Below, one piece after another: positions 27,127 to 35,916 of a stretch of 64,000 bases of DNA. Source of the DNA: Chitinophagales bacterium (GTDB taxonomy: Bacteria; Bacteroidota; Bacteroidia; Chitinophagales; Chitinophagaceae); NCBI GenBank assembly GCA_021323755.1, contig JAJPKJ010000065.1, positions 186,001-250,000 on the forward strand, in the 5' to 3' direction. The stretch's first letter is position 1. Each line of letters begins with the position of its first letter. Position numbers and translations under genes: made by a program. The notes under the pieces were generated by a model. The model saw nothing but the letters and a program-made list of their open reading frames with translations. It searched no databases and was not told the origin of the DNA.

Positions 27127-28482
27127 ATGAAAAAATTACTCCCTATATTAATTTGTTTTTTTATCTCTGGTTTTACCTATGCACAGCAAAAGGTTGTTGC
27201 AGATAAAATTGTAGGAATTGTTGGCGATAAGATTATTTTAAATTCAGACATTACCAATATGATCGCCGATGTTATAAGACAAGGTGGTCAGGCTCCGGAA
27301 GACTGCGCCGTTCTTGATCAAATGCTTATCAGAAAGGCCCTTGTGCTGCAGGCGGAAAAAGATTCCATTCCCGTGACAGACGAGGATGTGGATGCGGAAA
27401 TAGATCAAAAAATAAGATTTTTCATTGGTCAATATGGAGGTAAAGATGCGCTGGAACAAATTGCCGGAAGAACCATTTATCAGCTAAAGGAAGAAATGCG
27501 TCAGCCATTTCGTGAAGAAAGGTTAGCAAACGGCATGCAAAACAAGATAGTACAGGATATTAAAGTTACCCCTGCAGAAGTGAAAGAGTATTATGATAAG
27601 ATCCCCAAGGACAGTTTGCATTTCTACGAATCAGAATTGCAAATCGGGGAAATCATTCTTTATCCAAAAGCAAGCCATGATATCGAAAAATTAGCCATTG
27701 ACGAATTGAATGATTACAAAAGGCAGATAGAAGCCGGTACAAGAAAATTTGAAACATTAGCTTCGCTTTACTCTGAAGATCCGGCCACAAAAATCAATGG
27801 TGGCAAACTTGAAGTCAATCGCACAGATAAACAAATAGATCCTAATTTTTTAGCTGCTGCATTCAGACTCAAGGAAGGGCAGGTTTCTTCGGTCGTAAAA
27901 TCCAAATTTGGTTATCATATCATACAGATGGTAAGTCGTGCCGGAGATGATGCGGTTGTTCGCGAGATTCTTCGTATTCCGCAGATCACTGATGCTGAAA
28001 ACAACGAAACCATTTCAAAACTCGATTCAATACGTTCTCAATTAATTGCCGGCCAGATTAGTTTTGGTGAAGCCGTTGCAAAATACAGCGATGACGATTA
28101 CGCAAAATTCACTGCCGGCCGAAAAATGGCGAGAGATGGTTCCACTTATTTAAAGATCGATGAACTGGATAAAGAAATCGTAAAAATGTTAGACACCTTA
28201 AAAGTTGGCAGCTATTCTTCGCCAACCGTTTTTACAGATGACAGAGGTAAAAAAGGAGTTCATATTATATATCTTATTTCTAAATCCGAACCGCATAGAG
28301 AAAATATGAGAGATGATTATGATCGTATCGCTCAACGCACATTAGAAATCAAAAAGCAAGGTATTTTGGAAAAATGGTTCCGCGCAAAAATCCCCACCTT
28401 CTATATCATGATTGATCAGCAATTTAAACATTGCAGCAATCTTGCCAAATGGCAAACAAATGCGACTGCCGCCAGCAATTAA
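27127..28482 (+). CDS. SurA-like periplasmic peptidyl-prolyl cis-trans isomerase
   Basis: A 451-residue exported chaperone. The signal peptide is MKKLLPILICFFISGFTYAQ; ATG 27127 is chosen because it places this sequence at the N-terminus, although the frame is open from 27055. A SurA_N-like region (VGIVGDKIILNSDITNMI ... LDQMLIRKALVLQAEKDSIPVTDEDVDAEI) precedes a parvulin domain (about 165-290, with FETLASLYSEDPATKINGGKL) and a second, more divergent parvulin-like region. Such proteins fold outer-membrane barrels. It lies 145 bases after infB and may have its own promoter. Confidence 0.88.
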   Translation: MKKLLPILICFFISGFTYAQQKVVADKIVGIVGDKIILNSDITNMIADVIRQGGQAPEDCAVLDQMLIRKALVLQAEKDSIPVTDEDVDAEIDQKIRFFIGQYGGKDALEQIAGRTIYQLKEEMRQPFREERLANGMQNKIVQDIKVTPAEVKEYYDKIPKDSLHFYESELQIGEIILYPKASHDIEKLAIDELNDYKRQIEAGTRKFETLASLYSEDPATKINGGKLEVNRTDKQIDPNFLAAAFRLKEGQVSSVVKSKFGYHIIQMVSRAGDDAVVREILRIPQITDAENNETISKLDSIRSQLIAGQISFGEAVAKYSDDDYAKFTAGRKMARDGSTYLKIDELDKEIVKMLDTLKVGSYSSPTVFTDDRGKKGVHIIYLISKSEPHRENMRDDYDRIAQRTLEIKKQGILEKWFRAKIPTFYIMIDQQFKHCSNLAKWQTNATAASN

Positions 28483-28860
28483 TAAGCATTAACACTTACA
28501 AATAAGTAAAATAATTCCTCAGGAAAATAATTAGTAGTAATTTAATGTTATTGCTATAAGATATTAGGGATGACCTTTAAGTATAATTTGCATGATCAGC
28601 AGTTTAAAGAAATCCCGGAATTATGCTAGACACCAGATTAGCATTGTGTATTTGCTACATAATTGTACAACAGGAATTCTTTTTGTCTCTCTTCAAATAC
28701 TGAAAGCGTTTTCTCAAAAAACAATTGCGACATTTTCGTTCACTAAAAAAGATTTTGCTTCCGCAAACAAATTATTTTTTGCATCGGGTACCAATCAGAT
28801 GATATTTCGTTTTCAAAATATGATGGCTCACAAAAACCATAAACCCTAAAACCAATAACC
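28483..28860. other. Intergenic region between surA-like gene and response regulator
   Basis: This stretch of 378 bases is AT-rich. An 85-codon frame (28592-28849) exists, but its translation has no domain, signal peptide or compositional hallmark of a protein and I do not call it. No clear terminator hairpin or consensus promoter was found. A weak TATAATTTG lies at 28582-28590 without a properly spaced TTG. Confidence 0.5.
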
Positions 28861-29502
28861 ATGAGCAAGATTACTATCCTAATCGCAGACGACCATAAAC
28901 TCATTCGTGAAATATGGGGTTATATACTCAATAATGATTTACGTTTTCAAGTAATTGGGGAAAGCGGGGATGCTGCAGAAGCAGTAGAACTCGCAAAAAA
29001 TCTGCACCCAAATATCGTGCTGATGGATATCAATATGCCTCCATTTTCAGGCTTGGAAGCGACGCAAAAAATACGTAAACTATCCCCTGCTTCAAAGATC
29101 ATCGGCATATCTATGTATTCGCAGCCTGCCTATGCAAAAAAAATGTTTCAGCTTGGCGCATTGGGTTATGTAACAAAGAATTCTTCGAAGGATGAAATGG
29201 TCGAAGCGATACTGGCAGTCTCAAACGGCAATAAATACATTTGTGCAGAGATCAGAAATATCATTTCAGAACAAATTTTGGATGAAAAAGCGAATACCCC
29301 AAATATCAACGCGCTTACAGAAAGAGAGATGCAGATAATTAATTTTATCAAGCAGGGATTGTCTTCTAAAGAAATTGCGGCCAATTTGGATATTTCACTT
29401 AAAACTGTGGAAGTTCATCGGCATAATATATTAAAAAAGCTCAAACTTAAAAACTCGGCTTCCCTTGTAAACTTTGTAAATACAGCGGCAACATACATTT
29501 AA
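28861..29502 (+). CDS. NarL/FixJ-type response regulator (REC-LuxR)
   Basis: A 213-residue two-component response regulator. The receiver domain has the acidic pair D10-D11, phospho-acceptor D56 in VLMDINMPP, S84 in GISMYS and K106 in YVTKNSS, all expected positions. The LuxR-type HTH occupies about residues 145-210 (LTEREMQIINFIKQGLSSKEIA, LKTVEVHRHNILKKLKL). No histidine kinase is adjacent, so the partner is encoded elsewhere and the regulon is unknown. Confidence 0.93.
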   Translation: MSKITILIADDHKLIREIWGYILNNDLRFQVIGESGDAAEAVELAKNLHPNIVLMDINMPPFSGLEATQKIRKLSPASKIIGISMYSQPAYAKKMFQLGALGYVTKNSSKDEMVEAILAVSNGNKYICAEIRNIISEQILDEKANTPNINALTEREMQIINFIKQGLSSKEIAANLDISLKTVEVHRHNILKKLKLKNSASLVNFVNTAATYI

Positions 29503-29570
29503 ACTTCATTCGCAGTTCCTGATCATTTACTGTTTCTTGACATTAAATATTTTCTTGTCGAAATAAGCTT

Positions 29571-29578
29571 TACCTTTG
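29571..29578 (+). promoter_or_regulatory. Promoter -7 box upstream of the PurF-like gene
   Basis: TACCTTTG matches TAnnTTTG exactly and ends 15 bases before ATG 29594, implying a very short leader. The nearest TTG elements are at 13 and 31 bases, neither of them the usual 17-23, so the -33 half is unclear. The box overlaps the first TTG of the open frame, which argues that translation begins at the later ATG. Confidence 0.45.
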
Positions 29579-29593
29579 CGCTTTATTTTTTTC

Positions 29594-31441
29594 ATGAGCG
29601 ATGAAATAAAACATGAATGCGGATTGGCATTCATCAGGCTTCGCAAACCGTTCTCTTATTACCTGCAAAAATATGGGACAGTTCTTTATGGGTTAAATAA
29701 ACTGTACCTGTTAATGGAAAAGCAGCACAACCGCGGACAAGATGGTGCGGGGGTCGCTGCAGTAAAACTGCATGTTGAACCCGGGCATCCTTTTCTCAAT
29801 CGTCTTCGCAGTAATGATAATCAGCCGATCGCAAATATTTTTTCAAAGATTTTTAGTGAAGTAAAAGAGCTTGAAAAATATCAGCCTGATGTTACAAAAC
29901 ATCCTGGCTTAATGAAAGGACATATATCCTATCTTGGCGAATTATTGCTTGGTCATTTACGTTACGGAACACAGGGAAAAAATAATGTAGAATTTTGCCA
30001 TCCTTTCATCAAACGGCACACAATACCTTCGCGCAACCTTGCCCTGGCAGGGAATTTTAACCTTGTTAATGCTGATGAATTATTTGCCTTGGTGAATATT
30101 GAACCTGGGGAATTTCAAAAACAAAGTGATCTGGCGGCAATGATGGAAGTGATTCATCATTTTCTTGTGCAGGCAGATGAAAATTCGCCTGAAGATCTGG
30201 ATGTGGTAGGAATGTTGCGCAAAGCGCTTCCCCTTTTCGACGGAGGTTTTACTGTTGGCGGTTTAGTTGGCAACGGGGATGCTTTTGTTTTTAGAGATGC
30301 TCATGGCATTCGTCCGGCATATTATTATTTAAACGATGAAGTCGTTGTTGCTGCTTCAGAGCGTTCGGCGATAAGAACTGTTTTTAATGTGGGCGAAAAC
30401 GAAGTGCTTGAATTAATGCCAGGCAAAGGATTGATTGTAAAATCATCGGGCGACGTGAGTGTCCAGGAACTTCTGCCGCCCAAAGAAAGAAGAGCCTGCA
30501 GTTTTGAACGCATTTATTTTTCCCGCGGCAGTGATGAAAAGATCTATCGTGAAAGAATTGCTCTTGGATATAATCTTAGCGAACAGGTGTTAAACGCCAT
30601 CAACCACGATCTAAAAAATACGATCTTCTCATTCATTCCCAATACCGCAGAAGTTGCATTTTTTGGTTTATGGAAAGGAATGGATGATTACCTGAAGAAG
30701 ATCCAGATTCAGCGAATACTTTCCTGGGGCAGTGATATAACGGCGGAAAAACTTGGCGAAATGATCAATCGCAAGATCAGGATCGAAAAGGTCACCATCA
30801 AAGATGTCAAGATGCGCACATTCATCACAGAAGATGTGAGCAGGAATGAGATGGTTCAACACGTTTACGACGTTACTTATGGCACCGTGCAAAAAGGGAA
30901 AGATACCCTGGTGGTAATTGATGATTCAATCGTGCGGGGAACTACTTTGAAAGAAAGTATTGTGCGCATGCTTGCCCGATTAAGTCCGCAAAAGATTATC
31001 GTAATTTCTTCCGCCCCGCAAATTCGTTACCCGGATTGTTATGGGATCGATATGAGTAAGCTTGGCGATTTCATCGCCTTTCGCGCAGCGATAGAGCTCA
31101 CCAGAGAAACCGGCAAGGAAAATTGTTTGCAAGAACTGTATGATAGATGCAAAGAGCTGCAAAGAACAGGGCAGTTGCATACAGAAAATATTGTAAAGCA
31201 TGTATATAAACCATTTTCAACGCAACAGATCTCCGATAAGATTGCGCAATTAATAACTCCTCCGGAAACAAATATTCCTGTTCAGGTAATATATCAAACC
31301 ATCGAATCCTTACACGAAGCATGCCCTACCAATACGGGCGATTGGTATTTTACCGGTAACTACCCTACGCCGGGTGGAAACCGGGTTGTAAATAAAGCTT
31401 TCATTAACTTTATGGAAGGCAAAAATATTCGCGGGTATTAA
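29594..31441 (+). CDS. Amidophosphoribosyltransferase-like protein (PurF family, class II glutamine amidotransferase)
   Basis: A 615-residue PurF relative. The N-terminal glutaminase begins MSDEIKHECGLAF; the catalytic Cys would be C9, exposed by removal of an 8-residue propeptide, followed by NRGQDGAG and LLGHLRYGTQG. The C-terminal PRTase carries the PRPP loop VVIDDSIVRGTT (about 440-452). It is longer than classical PurF (about 470-500 residues), with extra segments in both domains, and forms a Bacteroidota-specific group. It may be the pathway PurF or a paralogue with another acceptor. ATG 29594 is chosen over a TTG at 29576 that lies in the promoter box. Confidence 0.88.
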   Translation: MSDEIKHECGLAFIRLRKPFSYYLQKYGTVLYGLNKLYLLMEKQHNRGQDGAGVAAVKLHVEPGHPFLNRLRSNDNQPIANIFSKIFSEVKELEKYQPDVTKHPGLMKGHISYLGELLLGHLRYGTQGKNNVEFCHPFIKRHTIPSRNLALAGNFNLVNADELFALVNIEPGEFQKQSDLAAMMEVIHHFLVQADENSPEDLDVVGMLRKALPLFDGGFTVGGLVGNGDAFVFRDAHGIRPAYYYLNDEVVVAASERSAIRTVFNVGENEVLELMPGKGLIVKSSGDVSVQELLPPKERRACSFERIYFSRGSDEKIYRERIALGYNLSEQVLNAINHDLKNTIFSFIPNTAEVAFFGLWKGMDDYLKKIQIQRILSWGSDITAEKLGEMINRKIRIEKVTIKDVKMRTFITEDVSRNEMVQHVYDVTYGTVQKGKDTLVVIDDSIVRGTTLKESIVRMLARLSPQKIIVISSAPQIRYPDCYGIDMSKLGDFIAFRAAIELTRETGKENCLQELYDRCKELQRTGQLHTENIVKHVYKPFSTQQISDKIAQLITPPETNIPVQVIYQTIESLHEACPTNTGDWYFTGNYPTPGGNRVVNKAFINFMEGKNIRGY

Positions 31442-31482
31442 TTTTGCTTCCAATAAAGAATATCGTCAGTATCAATTTATCA

Positions 31483-31974
31483 ATGAAGACAATTCTCATA
31501 ATCAGGCACGCCAAAAGCAGTTGGGATACGGCAACACTCAGCGACTTCGATCGCCCATTAAATGAAAGAGGAAAAAAAGATGCTCCTGCGATGGCAAAAA
31601 GATTAATTCAAAATAAGGTTAACCCGGAGCTTTTCGTTTCCAGTCCTGCAAAACGCGCAAAAAAAACCGCGGAATTATTCATAAAAGAATTTGGCAAGAA
31701 TGAAGATGAGGTTGTTTTTGTGAGTGAGTTATATCATGCCCCCGCTCAAACTTTTTACAACATTATCGCTGGTTTTGATGATCGATTCAACTGTGCAGCG
31801 GTTTTTTCACACAATCCGGGCATTACTGAATTTGTAAACTCCCTGACCACCGTTCGGTTGGATAATATGCCTACCTGTGGCATTTTTGCTTTCAATGCGC
31901 TGATAAAAAAATGGAGTGATTTCCCAGGCGCAAAAAAAGAATTTTGGTTTTTTGATTATCCCAAATCTGCCTGA
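31483..31974 (+). CDS. sixA: SixA-type histidine phosphatase
   Basis: A 163-residue member of the histidine phosphatase (phosphoglycerate mutase-like) superfamily. The catalytic motif is LIIRHAKSSWD near the N-terminus, with the second Arg in SSPAKRAKKTAE and the second His in VFSHNPGITEF. SixA removes phosphate from His residues of phosphorelay proteins in E. coli; the target here is unknown. ATG 31483 places RHA at the normal distance, whereas the frame is open 39 bases earlier. It follows the PurF-like gene by 41 bases and converges with the glycosyltransferase gene with one base between stops. Confidence 0.88.
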   Translation: MKTILIIRHAKSSWDTATLSDFDRPLNERGKKDAPAMAKRLIQNKVNPELFVSSPAKRAKKTAELFIKEFGKNEDEVVFVSELYHAPAQTFYNIIAGFDDRFNCAAVFSHNPGITEFVNSLTTVRLDNMPTCGIFAFNALIKKWSDFPGAKKEFWFFDYPKSA

Positions 31975-31975
31975 G

Positions 31976-33085
31976 TTAACTTTTAACAGCATCAATGAAT
32001 TTTTCGACTGCTTCCCGGATCATGGTGTCATCGATGTTTTCATAAGTCATATAAGGAAACTTTTTTGCTATTTCCAGGGCCTTTTGCAATACAAATTCCT
32101 TTTGTTGGACTCTTACCGCCAATCTCTTCTGATACAAATAATCAGCAAGATATTCTTGCTCGGATTGTCCCGGGGTAGGGATCAAGATACTTTTTTTTCC
32201 AAGCTTGATAATATCCATGACAGAACTATATCCTGATCTGCAGATAATAAATTCAGATTGACAAATAAGTTTATTCAATGCCGAAGATTCCAGGTGATTA
32301 TAGGCCTTAATATTTGAAGAAACGGCTAAATCATTTTTTTCGGCAGGCATTCCCCTTACCATTATTATATCACCCTGCCAAAATTTTAGCTGCTGCAATA
32401 ATAATTCTTCCAGGAATGTTCGTTGCGGTTCGGGACCAGATAATAATAGCAATACGCGACCAGGGATCACTTCTTCATGCATTTTTTTGAATCTTGATAA
32501 GCATCCAATATATTGGATAGGTGTTACCGTTAGTTTATCAGGATGTGATAATTCCCCTGCCAGGGAAGGACCATCGTTAAAATCCGGCACCCAGCATTGA
32601 TTGAACCGGTTGATATATTTGTAATTTATTCTTTGAATTATCTTTTCAATTCTTGCCCCAAAAGCTGTCTTGATTTTTAATTGATGGGTCATAAAAACCG
32701 ATAAAATCCCGGTCGAATAAAGCCCATACCGATTGTCGGATATGAGGGCATCTACCCTTTCAACGCTTAAAAATCGCTCCAGCCAGCGATTTTCAGACTT
32801 GATTTGAATCAATATTTTCGGAATTTGAAAAATAATTTTTGCCAGGGTAAGCCATCTTTTTTTGCCGTATTTCAAATCATAGCCAGGCAATTCAACAAAT
32901 CTTAGAGACCCGAACTCCGCCTCTAACATCCGTTTTTGATTTTTTCCACAGGCAATAATCACCTCGCAATCATTAAGCAATAAAAGATTAATTATTGGAA
33001 TACAACGACTTGCATGTCCAAGCCCCCAATTTAAGGGCGCGACAAGAATTACCGGCTTTTCGTTGGCAGTTTTCAACATTTTCAT
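31976..33085 (-). CDS. MurG-like glycosyltransferase (GT28-type fold)
   Basis: A 369-residue GT-B enzyme. The N-terminal box is VAPLNWGLGHASRCIPIINLL, and the C-terminal donor-binding domain has ICRSGYSSVMDIIKLGKKSILIPTPGQSEQEYLA, the layout of MurG/MGDG-synthase-type UDP-sugar transferases. No membrane span is seen, so it is probably peripheral on the inner membrane. The acceptor is unknown. ATG 33085 (or 33079) is used; the open frame extends to 33247, but that part overlaps the oppositely oriented small lipoprotein gene and lacks similarity to the family start. Confidence 0.82.
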   Translation of the reverse strand: MKMLKTANEKPVILVAPLNWGLGHASRCIPIINLLLLNDCEVIIACGKNQKRMLEAEFGSLRFVELPGYDLKYGKKRWLTLAKIIFQIPKILIQIKSENRWLERFLSVERVDALISDNRYGLYSTGILSVFMTHQLKIKTAFGARIEKIIQRINYKYINRFNQCWVPDFNDGPSLAGELSHPDKLTVTPIQYIGCLSRFKKMHEEVIPGRVLLLLSGPEPQRTFLEELLLQQLKFWQGDIIMVRGMPAEKNDLAVSSNIKAYNHLESSALNKLICQSEFIICRSGYSSVMDIIKLGKKSILIPTPGQSEQEYLADYLYQKRLAVRVQQKEFVLQKALEIAKKFPYMTYENIDDTMIREAVEKFIDAVKS

Positions 33086-33149
33086 AATATTTGTAAACTC
33101 AAATACTATTTTACTTACAAAGTAGTTTAATTTAGTAATATATAGTTCT

Positions 33150-33290
33150 ATGCGAAAGCGAAATTTGGTGCTGATTTTGTGGCTAATATTTCTAACTACA
33201 ACGATTGTAAGCTGCAGTAGTGGAAGAGGAATAGGAGGAAGCAGCAAACGTTGTGGCTGTGGTGTAAATAAAGGTATGGTTGGATACTAA
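33150..33290 (+). CDS. 46-residue Cys-rich lipoprotein
   Basis: A short gene overlooked at ordinary length cut-offs. ATG 33150 encodes a basic N-terminus, a hydrophobic helix (LVLILWLIFLTTTIVSC) ending in a lipobox-like IVSC, and a mature tail of about 25 residues, SSGRGIGGSSKRCGCGVNK plus GMVGY. The tail is Gly-rich with a CGC pair that could bind metal or form a disulfide. The 82-residue gene starts 10 bases after the stop, so they are likely co-transcribed. Small lipoproteins of this layout occur in Bacteroidota; function is unknown. Confidence 0.7.
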   Translation: MRKRNLVLILWLIFLTTTIVSCSSGRGIGGSSKRCGCGVNKGMVGY

Positions 33291-33300
33291 AATCTAATTA

Positions 33301-33549
33301 ATGAAAGCTTCAGACAGAGATCTACTTGTTCTTGTAAAAGATGAGTACGTGAATGACCGGCTCATGGAAGAGGAACTTGAGCAGTTGAATAACTTATTAT
33401 TTCACTACGAGACGGTGAAAAATTTTTGTGTTGCTCATGAAGTATTTGATATAAACAAATACAAGATTGTAACCAAAGCAAAAGGCATTCAGAAGATCTT
33501 GCAACAAAAGAATTTAAGGCCCTTCCAGTTTATTTGTAATAAGAACTAA
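33301..33549 (+). CDS. Hypothetical 82-residue protein
   Basis: An 82-residue soluble protein (MKASDRDLLVLVKDEYVNDR start) with two charged helices and a basic C-terminus (KGIQKILQQKNLRPFQF). No domain recognised, no signal peptide and no membrane span. It follows the small lipoprotein gene by 10 bases and is ended by a strong terminator, giving a two-gene unit. It is probably a real conserved gene because the frame fills the space exactly up to the terminator. Confidence 0.65.
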   Translation: MKASDRDLLVLVKDEYVNDRLMEEELEQLNNLLFHYETVKNFCVAHEVFDINKYKIVTKAKGIQKILQQKNLRPFQFICNKN

Positions 33550-33566
33550 GAAAATATTTTCAAAAT

Positions 33567-33600
33567 AAATGGTCGCTCAAATGAGCGACCATTTTGTTTT
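33567..33600 (+). terminator. Intrinsic terminator, 12-bp stem
   Basis: AAATGGTCGCTC (33567-33578) pairs with GAGCGACCATTT (33583-33594) around an AAAT loop, followed by TGTTTT. The upstream AAAATA side also gives an A/T-rich tail on the minus strand, so it can serve both converging units (the 82-residue gene and the aminotransferase, whose stop codon lies at its end). Confidence 0.85.
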
Positions 33601-34855
33601 AATGCAGGTGTTGCATTGCATTCCTTAATTTTTCAAACATCTCGGGAATATCTTGCAGACGACAGGTTCCCACGCTCAGGCGATACCAGGGAGAATTTTT
33701 ATTGGCGCCGAATGCTGAAAAAGGGACAACAGCCAGCTTGGCTTCATTAAGCACATAACTGGTGACGTCTTTTTGATCTGTTAATAAATTTCCATCGGCT
33801 GTGGTCTTCCCTGCCAGATCGATTTTTATGGTTAGATAAATAGTTGCCTGGGGTGCAATGGCATCTACCGGAAATCCTTGTTTTTTTAATTCAATAAGCC
33901 CATCATATATTTTTTGCAACCTTTCCTCGATTGCAGATTTGAAATGATCAAGATAATCATCTATGGCCTCTTTTTGGACCAGGAATCTGGCTGTCGCTTT
34001 TTGCTCGGCCATTGGTGCCCAGGCTCCGATATGCCCGAGTATTGATTTCATTTTATTGATCACTTCAACCGGCCCGAAGGCCCAACCCACGCGTACACCC
34101 GTTGCCGCAAAAACCTTGCTTATCGCATCGACAAAAATTGTATACAGCCGCATTGACGGATTTAATGATACCGGATTATAATGTTCAATATCGCCATAAG
34201 TAAGATGCCAATACATTTGATCATACATCAGGAATAATTTTTTTTCACTTTCGGATCTCGATGCATTTTCTTGCAAAACCATTTCACCAATTTCTTCCAG
34301 GTCCTTTTTGGTGATTGTTGTTCCTGTAGGGTTCTGCGGTGAACAAATACAAAGTAATGTAGCGCCTTTTATATGTGGCTTGATATCATCTGCCGAAGGC
34401 ATAAAATTATTTTCGGCAGTGGTTTCTATAACCACATGCTCCCCGCTATTCAGATGGGTGTAATGGTTATTGTTCCAGGAAGGAACTGCGTAGATCACTT
34501 TATCGCCTTTATCAACAATACTTCTGAAAAGCGCATAGATCAATGGGCGACCACCGCATGAAACCAGGATCTCATTTGGCTCATAATCCAATTTTTCTCT
34601 TTCCCGAAGAAATAAAGAAATTGATTTTCGCAGATCGGGATTGCCTTCTGCTGCAGGATAGTTGGTAAAATGCTGGCGGTATGCTTCTACTATCTCATCT
34701 TCCAGTTGCTTTGGAATTGGAAAGATCTTCGGATCAAAATCACCCACAGTAAAATTGTAAATTTTTTCTCCGTTGCTGATCTTTTCCCTTATTTCTCCTC
34801 CAAGCCTCACAATTTCAGAACCAATAAGGGTTTCGGCTAAATGTGATAATTTCAA
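33599..34855 (-). CDS. Class I/II pyridoxal-phosphate aminotransferase
   Basis: A 418-residue fold-type I aminotransferase. Landmarks are the PLP-phosphate region VSCGGRPLIYALFRS, the NPTG box in CSPQNPTGTTI, the Asp/Tyr pair in LMYDQMYWHLTYG, the Schiff-base Lys in FVDAISKVFAATGVRVGW and the substrate Arg in WYRLSVG. It resembles aspartate-type enzymes, but the specific amino acid cannot be assigned. It is the second gene of a possible minus-strand pair with the SnoaL-like gene, 27 bases apart. Confidence 0.9.
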   Translation of the reverse strand: MKLSHLAETLIGSEIVRLGGEIREKISNGEKIYNFTVGDFDPKIFPIPKQLEDEIVEAYRQHFTNYPAAEGNPDLRKSISLFLREREKLDYEPNEILVSCGGRPLIYALFRSIVDKGDKVIYAVPSWNNNHYTHLNSGEHVVIETTAENNFMPSADDIKPHIKGATLLCICSPQNPTGTTITKKDLEEIGEMVLQENASRSESEKKLFLMYDQMYWHLTYGDIEHYNPVSLNPSMRLYTIFVDAISKVFAATGVRVGWAFGPVEVINKMKSILGHIGAWAPMAEQKATARFLVQKEAIDDYLDHFKSAIEERLQKIYDGLIELKKQGFPVDAIAPQATIYLTIKIDLAGKTTADGNLLTDQKDVTSYVLNEAKLAVVPFSAFGANKNSPWYRLSVGTCRLQDIPEMFEKLRNAMQHLH

Positions 34856-34882
34856 GTGTATGTTTTTAAAGTTTACTAAAAT

Positions 34883-35383
34883 TTATTTCTGATCAAAGAA
34901 ACCAACCTGTTTTAAAAAAGAAACCTGGTCGAAATAATATCGTTGCTCCGTTATCTTCCCGTTCTTCATATTCATCCGAGCACAATTTTTAAGTGTATAT
35001 TTTTTGCCGCGCATGTATTCCGGCGCATTGCCTTCTAGATTTTGCATTGTCCCGGAAGAATAATATTCTATTACAATCGCCGTATCATTTGTAATAATAT
35101 TAATGATGGTAAATTTCAGATCGGGCGAAGAAATGAAATAACGTTTATAGATTTCTCGAATTGCAGAAGGCCCTCTTTTTACTTCCTCCCAATTGGGTGA
35201 CTCAATATAAGCATCGTCCGCATACATGTTTGCAATCGCAACAGTATCGTGACTATTAAGATTACTGATCCAGGTCTCTGCGAACTTTCTATTTATATCA
35301 TTTTCTTTTTGCGCAAAAGATGGATGAGCAATAAATAAAAAGATCACCGTAATTCCTATAAAGAGCTTTTTGATATTTTTCAT
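34883..35383 (-). CDS. Secreted SnoaL/DUF4440-like (NTF2-fold) protein
   Basis: A 166-residue protein with a signal peptide (KKLFIGITVIFLFIAHPSFAQ) and an NTF2-like cone fold. NRKFAETWISNLNSHDTVAIANMYADDAYIESPNWEEVKRG is the classic first helix and strand pattern, with GKKYTLKNCARMNMKNGKITEQRYYFD at the end. Such domains bind small molecules or act as isomerases, and no catalytic set is clear. ATG 35383 is chosen because it places the signal peptide first; the frame is open to 35434. Confidence 0.8.
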   Translation of the reverse strand: MKNIKKLFIGITVIFLFIAHPSFAQKENDINRKFAETWISNLNSHDTVAIANMYADDAYIESPNWEEVKRGPSAIREIYKRYFISSPDLKFTIINIITNDTAIVIEYYSSGTMQNLEGNAPEYMRGKKYTLKNCARMNMKNGKITEQRYYFDQVSFLKQVGFFDQK

Positions 35384-35521
35384 GATGATTATAATAAAGG
35401 TTTTGCAAAATGCTTTAAATAAATCATACTTCAACCATTAAAATTACTGAATGCTAAGAAATGATTACTTAATCAAAGACAGTGAGCTTTCTTAATTTTG
35501 GCAAACTTAATTTTAAAACAT

Positions 35522-35866
35522 ATGAATAAGTTAGTTACAGAATTCAACGATTACCGCGAAAAAATGAACGAGGTGATTCTTTCCAAAAATAATTTGGTCA
35601 TGAAACGCCTTTGGAATTTAGACACCAATACCTATGAGGAAGGCGCCCTGGACAAAAAGACCAAGGAAATGCTTGGGCTTGTCGCCTCTATGGTTTTGCG
35701 TTGTGATGATTGCATAAAATATCATTTGGGCAAATGCCAGGAGTTGAAAATCACCACTGAGCAGATGTACGAAATTTTTGCTGTAGCCAATATAGTGGGT
35801 GGAACTATCGTTATCCCTCATACGCGCAGAGCCGCTGAATACTGGGAAGCTTTACAGAATAATTAA
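35522..35866 (+). CDS. Carboxymuconolactone decarboxylase / AhpD-like protein
   Basis: A 114-residue all-helical CMD-family protein. The redox motif CDDC (residues 61-64) followed by His68 matches the AhpD-type active site (CxxC...H), suggesting a thiol-disulfide or peroxidase-reductase role rather than decarboxylation. ATG 35522 is the first codon after a -7-like TAATTTTG (35493-35500); the open frame begins inside that box. It precedes the ferredoxin oxidoreductase beta gene by 50 bases. Confidence 0.88.
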   Translation: MNKLVTEFNDYREKMNEVILSKNNLVMKRLWNLDTNTYEEGALDKKTKEMLGLVASMVLRCDDCIKYHLGKCQELKITTEQMYEIFAVANIVGGTIVIPHTRRAAEYWEALQNN

Positions 35867-35916
35867 GAAGATGAATCAAAATTAATGATGAACTTTGTAA
35901 ATCAAATTGTATAAAG

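Noticed and set aside
28592-28849. 85-codon frame upstream of the response regulator
   Set aside because: No domain, signal or coding-like composition; basic and erratic sequence in an AT-rich intergenic region. Not called as a gene.
33086-33247. N-terminal extension of the MurG-like glycosyltransferase
   Set aside because: The extension overlaps the opposite-strand lipoprotein gene and the probable promoter region, and the family start is at 33085 or 33079.
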